Source: Anaerosphaera multitolerans (GTDB lineage Bacteria; Bacillota; Clostridia; Tissierellales; Peptoniphilaceae). Taken from it: a stretch of DNA of 64,000 nt. The stretch is from the NCBI RefSeq assembly GCF_004006535.1, contig NZ_RLIH01000009.1:31545-95544 (forward strand), given 5' to 3'. How positions within the stretch are numbered: position 1 is the first letter of the stretch; each line of letters starts with the position of its first letter. The notes under the pieces are model-generated. The model had not been told where the DNA came from, ran no database searches, and saw only the letters and a program-made list of their open reading frames with translations. The position numbers and the translations under genes are program-made. Shown here one piece after another: positions 60,546 to 64,000 of the stretch.

Positions 60546-61620
60546 TTAACATTTCCTCCTCAATGATACTCACTGTTAAGAAATCACTATTAGTTTTTTC
60601 GGATTTTAAAATAACTCTGCTTGCTGCAGATGCAAATTCCAAACGTTTTTTAACACCATAACCGTTTATATATGAATAGACATAACCTGCCATAAAAGCA
60701 TCTCCGGCTCCCGAGGCATTTTCTACTTTAATAGGTTTACTTTTTACATATTCAGCTTTATTATTGTCAACATATACGCTTCCCAATTCACCTAAGGTAA
60801 TAACTAAAGTACTTAATCCCTTTTCTATTAAAATTTTTCCTGCCTCAATAGCACTTTTCTCATCGGTTATTTCAACTCCACTTAAAAAAGATGCTTCATA
60901 TTGATTGGCTTTTAAAAAGTATATCTTATCAATTAAATCCACAATTTTTTCAGACTTATGAACTGAAACAGCATCTACAAAGTGTTTTTGATCTATGGTC
61001 TCCAGTATATATATTAAGGTTTCCTTATTTAAGTTGGTATCAATTACACTAACTTCTCCGTTTTCAATAATCTGTTTTCTCTTTGATATTAAGTTGGGAG
61101 TTAACCTATCCATTATCTCCATATCATTTATAGCCACATCCATATCCCTATTTTCATCTAGTATGGCCAAGTACATAGATGTTGAACTGTTTTGAATAAT
61201 AAACATATTGGCAGTATCAACGTCAAGCAAGTTTAATTCAGCCAGTATCTGTTTCCCTCTGTCATCAGCGCCAACTACTGAAACCAATGACGTTCTTATT
61301 CCCAATCTTGATATATTTTCAGCTATATTTAAACCTACTCCTCCACAAGATTGGACTACTTGACCGGGATTAGAATCGTTTCTAACAAGCTTCTCTTTGG
61401 AATGTCCAACTATATCCACATTAGCACCGCCTACAACAGTTACATAGGGCTCATCTCTTAATATATAGGCTCTTCCCAATATATAGCCCTGTTTGCTTAG
61501 ATTATTAATATGGACTGCAACAGACGATCTTTGAATATTTAAAATATCCGCTATTTCCTGTTGTGAAATAGTAGGATTTTCTTTAATCAGCTCCATAATT
61601 TCACTTTCTCTCGGCGTCAA
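60535..61620 (-). CDS. psuK: pseudouridine kinase with N-terminal helix-turn-helix (PfkB family)
   Basis: A 361-residue protein. Residues 1-55 form a winged helix-turn-helix (RESEIMELIKENPTISQQEI, then ADILNIQRSSVAVHINNLSK). Residues 58-361 are a PfkB sugar kinase (GGANVDIVG, CGGVGLNIAENISRLG, VVGADDRGKQI, and the active-site VENASGAGDAFMAGYVYSY). Together with psuG it degrades pseudouridine from RNA turnover. Fused HTH suggests it may also regulate its own operon. TTG start with AAGGGGTGA at seven bases. Confidence 0.94.
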   Translation of the reverse strand: MTPRESEIMELIKENPTISQQEIADILNIQRSSVAVHINNLSKQGYILGRAYILRDEPYVTVVGGANVDIVGHSKEKLVRNDSNPGQVVQSCGGVGLNIAENISRLGIRTSLVSVVGADDRGKQILAELNLLDVDTANMFIIQNSSTSMYLAILDENRDMDVAINDMEIMDRLTPNLISKRKQIIENGEVSVIDTNLNKETLIYILETIDQKHFVDAVSVHKSEKIVDLIDKIYFLKANQYEASFLSGVEITDEKSAIEAGKILIEKGLSTLVITLGELGSVYVDNNKAEYVKSKPIKVENASGAGDAFMAGYVYSYINGYGVKKRLEFASAASRVILKSEKTNSDFLTVSIIEEEMLNVE

Positions 61621-61686
61621 ATAATCACCCCTTCACTCTATAATCTCTCTATACGATAAATATTCTTAACTTTTAAAAGAGACTAT

Positions 61687-61715
61687 ATTATACCATATTT
61701 ACAGTACAATAAGAA
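61687..61715 (-). promoter_or_regulatory. promoter of the psuK operon
   Basis: Extended -10 TGGTATAAT with a 17-base spacer to TTCTTA on the minus strand. Confidence 0.6.
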
Positions 61716-61716
61716 C

Positions 61717-62193
61717 TTATTCAATTATAAAATAATCTTTAAAAATTAAAATCTTATCCAGTTCTTCTTCTGTAAATACCTTGATTCCATTGGACTTTAA
61801 ACACTTTGCAGTTACTCCATCTCCATCGATAAGCTTTCCGGTAAAAGAGCCGTCATAAATCTTTCCCTTACCACAAGATGGACTTCGTTGTTTTAAAAGA
61901 GCAGCTTTTATATTTAAAAATTTTAAAATTTCCAAAATTTCATCGGCACCTTTTTTAAAATTATCTGTCACATCTATTCCCTTTTTATTAACAACTCTTC
62001 CATCTTTAATTTCCGAAGGCACTCTAGGAGTACTTAAACCTCCCAGCTGTTCAGGGCAGATAAAATGAATAGCTATATTATTCTCCTTTAACTTTTTTAA
62101 AAAATTTAAGACATCTATATTTTCCGTTTTATTTCCATCATATCTGGAATTTCCAACAAAACACATACTCACTGCAATTGCTCTATATTTCAT
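61717..62193 (-). CDS. DUF523-family protein
   Basis: About 158 residues with the family features VSMCFVGNSRYDG at the start, HFICPEQLGGLSTPRVPSEI, and LLKQRSPSCGKGKIYDGSFT. The three conserved Cys regions (C12-region, CPE, PSCG) suggest a metal- or Fe-S-dependent role, not established. ATG at 62193 with AGGTGG five bases away; an earlier in-frame GTG overlaps that site. Confidence 0.88.
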   Translation of the reverse strand: MKYRAIAVSMCFVGNSRYDGNKTENIDVLNFLKKLKENNIAIHFICPEQLGGLSTPRVPSEIKDGRVVNKKGIDVTDNFKKGADEILEILKFLNIKAALLKQRSPSCGKGKIYDGSFTGKLIDGDGVTAKCLKSNGIKVFTEEELDKILIFKDYFIIE

Positions 62194-62235
62194 CTCTACC
62201 ACCTAATTTATAATCTACTAATATATTAAACTAAA

Positions 62236-62271
62236 AAAATAGTATCTACAATTGATTATAGATACTATTTA
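62236..62271 (-). terminator. strong hairpin upstream of the DUF523 gene
   Basis: AAATAGTATCTA pairs with TAGATACTATTT (12 bp) and is followed by TTTTTTT on the minus strand. It could be a back-up terminator for the surface-protein gene or an attenuator for DUF523. The rest of the 62.2-62.6 kb gap is AT-rich without other signals. Confidence 0.75.
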
Positions 62272-62549
62272 AAATTAAATTTATATTTAGTTAATTAACT
62301 CTCCGGTTTTCAACTATATTTAAAATTACATTTTGTATACAGCTATTAAAATAACTTTTAAAATTTAATAAACCAATTTAAAACTTCCAAGATTTTACTT
62401 AATATAATAACAGCTTACTTAAATATTTATACATATTGAATAATATATTTTAATGATTAATACTTATAAATTAATCTTCCTTACTGTTAATAATTAATAG
62501 TATGGACTAAATTTTTACTAACTATATTAGTCTCTTACCTTTAAGTTAA

Positions 62550-62585
62550 TAAGTAAGAGGTGAAGTTAACTCCACCTCTTGACTA
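62550..62585 (-). terminator. hairpin after the SLH protein gene
   Basis: AAGAGGTG/CACCTCTT stem enclosing the self-complementary AGTTAACT core; the T-run is weak. Confidence 0.65.
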
Positions 62586-62608
62586 ATTTAATTACTATTA
62601 AATTATAC

Positions 62609-64000
62609 TTATTTTGTTACGCTTCCTGGACTGGATGCTGAATTTGCACCACTCCACTCTTTTTCAAATGCTGCCCAATCTCTTATTGGAAGTAAGTCTT
62701 GCCATACTTCTTTATCAGTCTTACTTGTTCTAGTGTAGGTGTGAGAGTTTGTAGCTTCTTGAACTTGAGCGTAGTACCATTCGCTAGTATCTGTATTATC
62801 AACCCATCTCTTCATATTTGACAATAAATTATCTTTATGAGGAGTTCTTTCTAATACAGCATTCATTAATGTTGCCGCTTCAGCTCTTGTAATTTGTTGG
62901 TCAGGTTTAAAGCTTCCATCTGGGTATCCGCTTATTAAACCGTTAGATGCTAATTTATTAATTGCATCTTCAGCCCAGTTACCCTTAGTATCAGTAAATT
63001 GATAATTTGTCAATGAACCGCTGTCTACTAAGAAACGTGATGCCATTGTTGCAAATTCACCTCTAGTAATATTTGCATTTGGTCTAAAGGTTCCGTCAGG
63101 ATAACCGTTAACTCCACCTGCATTACTCATAGTTGAAATAGCATTGTTAAACCAATCTGTACTTTGAACGTCACCGAAGTCATTAGTTGTACTCCAGTAA
63201 TTATTTCTTGATTCATCAGTCATCATTCTAAAGAATATTGTAGTTACTTCCGCTCTTGTAATATTGCCTTGTGGTCTGAAAGTATCATCTGGATAACCTA
63301 TCATATATGCATAGTGGTCGTCTTTGTTAAGCTTTATACTAGGTATATATAGATATCCGTCATCTTCATCTACTACTATTTCTCTACTTGGTACATCTTT
63401 ACCGTCTACTACGGCTACGTTCTTAATCCTATCTCCATCTCTGGCAGTTTTGTTTACTTTAACTTCAATAGTCATAGTAAAGCTTTCTTCCGCCTTAATT
63501 TCTGGAACAGTATACTCAACTAATTGTCCGGATATTTTAGCCTCTTTAGGAGTAACATTTAGAATATCTAATTTACTTGGTACTCTGTCAGAAATCTCAA
63601 CGTCTTTAGCATCTACTTTTCCAATATTCTTAACTGTTATAGAATATTTAAACGTATCGCCAATTTCTACCTTAGCTCTACTTAAATTGTCTGTCTTAGT
63701 ACTTACTAAGTGAGGCGCTCCAGGATTGTAAGTGTTCTTAATATTAAATCCTGTAATTACCTTATCATAATTAGGAATATCTTCCTCATCAACAGTGTAC
63801 TTAATTTCTTTACCATTTCCATACTTAGGTTGAGGACCAAAATCATACTTCCAATCTTCTGCTGCAGTTACTTTCTTGCTTTCAACTTTTTTACCATCTG
63901 CATATAGATTTACTGTAATTTCCTTTGGTTGATCTTCTACAGGATTATCTCCATGATCCCAAGTCTTTTCGCCTTTTAGGTCATTTCTTGTGCTAGATTC
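62609..64000 (-). CDS. large surface protein: Cna-B, DUF11-like and three SLH domains; N-terminal part outside window
   Basis: An open frame of 463 codons enters from the window edge without a start. In order: a Cna B-type domain (KGEKTWDHGDNPVEDQPKEI, WKYDFGPQPKYGNGKEIKYT, ending NIKNTYNPG), a DUF11-like beta domain (KTDNLSRAKVEIGDTFKYSI, VKNIGKVDAKDVEISDRVPS), a short linker with DEDDGYLYIPSIKLN, then three SLH repeats (IGYPDDTFRPQGNITRAE, VNGYPDGTFRPNANITRGEF, ISGYPDGSFKPDQQITRAEA) and a 70-residue tail. SLH repeats bind pyruvylated wall polymer; Cna-B domains form adhesin stalks. No LPXTG motif, so anchoring is by SLH. Confidence 0.92.
   Translation of the reverse strand, partial: ESSTRNDLKGEKTWDHGDNPVEDQPKEITVNLYADGKKVESKKVTAAEDWKYDFGPQPKYGNGKEIKYTVDEEDIPNYDKVITGFNIKNTYNPGAPHLVSTKTDNLSRAKVEIGDTFKYSITVKNIGKVDAKDVEISDRVPSKLDILNVTPKEAKISGQLVEYTVPEIKAEESFTMTIEVKVNKTARDGDRIKNVAVVDGKDVPSREIVVDEDDGYLYIPSIKLNKDDHYAYMIGYPDDTFRPQGNITRAEVTTIFFRMMTDESRNNYWSTTNDFGDVQSTDWFNNAISTMSNAGGVNGYPDGTFRPNANITRGEFATMASRFLVDSGSLTNYQFTDTKGNWAEDAINKLASNGLISGYPDGSFKPDQQITRAEAATLMNAVLERTPHKDNLLSNMKRWVDNTDTSEWYYAQVQEATNSHTYTRTSKTDKEVWQDLLPIRDWAAFEKEWSGANSASSPGSVTK

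Noticed and set aside
1..64000. CRISPR arrays, prophage, tRNA or rRNA genes, insertion sequences
   Set aside because: No regularly spaced repeats, structural phage genes, cloverleaf-type sequences, rRNA motifs or transposase signatures were seen by reading; automated scanners could still find weak cases.

Overview
The window is a low-GC, densely packed bacterial chromosome segment from a Gram-positive anaerobe-type Bacillota. Strong GGAGG-type ribosome binding sites, frequent TTG and GTG starts, T-rich intrinsic terminators, a VanW protein, an LCP protein, sodium-pump decarboxylase subunits, paired GltS carriers and an SLH-anchored Cna-B surface protein together suggest a Tissierellia/Peptoniphilaceae-like organism. 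This is an inference; there is no rRNA gene here to settle it. No CRISPR array, prophage, intact insertion sequence or tRNA gene was seen.

Region by region. 1-545: 5' part of a baeRF-like protein gene (minus). 637-1674: threonine aldolase. 1764-9630: a seven-gene minus-strand operon (aroF, tyrA, aroB, aroA, aroC, pheA, and a fused aroE-aroK-aroQ) that encodes all seven shikimate steps plus the committed steps to Phe and Tyr. A leader (9651-9885) in front of it holds a consensus promoter, a 31-codon Phe/Tyr-rich leader peptide and mutually exclusive antiterminator and terminator hairpins, i.e. a classical ribosome-mediated attenuator. 10.0-14.5 kb: cold-shock protein, small BFD-type 2Fe-2S protein, Mrp ATPase, an unrecognised 54-residue protein, acetamidase/formamidase and heme catalase. 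14.5-16.3 kb: small membrane proteins and a LysE/GAP-type membrane protein placed under a ykkC-class (guanidine-I) riboswitch. 16.3-19.1 kb: a four-domain sulfur-handling flavoprotein (CoA-disulfide reductase, rhodanese, TusA, DsrE) with its ArsR regulator and operator.

19.1-33.9 kb: peptidases and transporters: a pyroglutamyl-peptidase homologue lacking the catalytic Cys, AbrB, an S41 protease, a patatin, isoaspartyl dipeptidase with a YfcC carrier, a MATE exporter that seems to use an AUU start, OadB/OadG, an SDR, two GltS carriers and pyrophosphatase. 33.9-40.6 kb: accessory-looking genes (TraX, five GNAT acetyltransferases, EamA, ClbS/DfsB, XRE/zinc-ribbon, alpha/beta hydrolase). 40.9-44.5 kb: remnant of a MalY/PatB aminotransferase, an XRE-cupin regulator, and a GntP permease with a D-serine-dehydratase/alanine-racemase-like enzyme; the divergent promoter region carries striking dyads.

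45.2-50.1 kb: topB, an unknown gene, cvfB and rlmD as one overlapping operon. 50.2-54.1 kb: a metallophosphatase/nucleotidase, VanW, nth and DUF503. 54.2-58.1 kb: a YtrA-type GntR/ABC operon with two paralogous permeases. 58.1-62.2 kb: an LCP protein, a pseudouridine catabolism operon (psuK, psuG, thioesterase) and DUF523. 62.6-64.0 kb: the C-terminal part of a large Cna-B/DUF11/SLH surface protein that runs off the window.

The two most notable items are both RNA regulators: the Phe/Tyr leader-peptide attenuator that controls the entire aromatic pathway, and the guanidine-I riboswitch that turns on a membrane protein of a family not known to me as a guanidine transporter.
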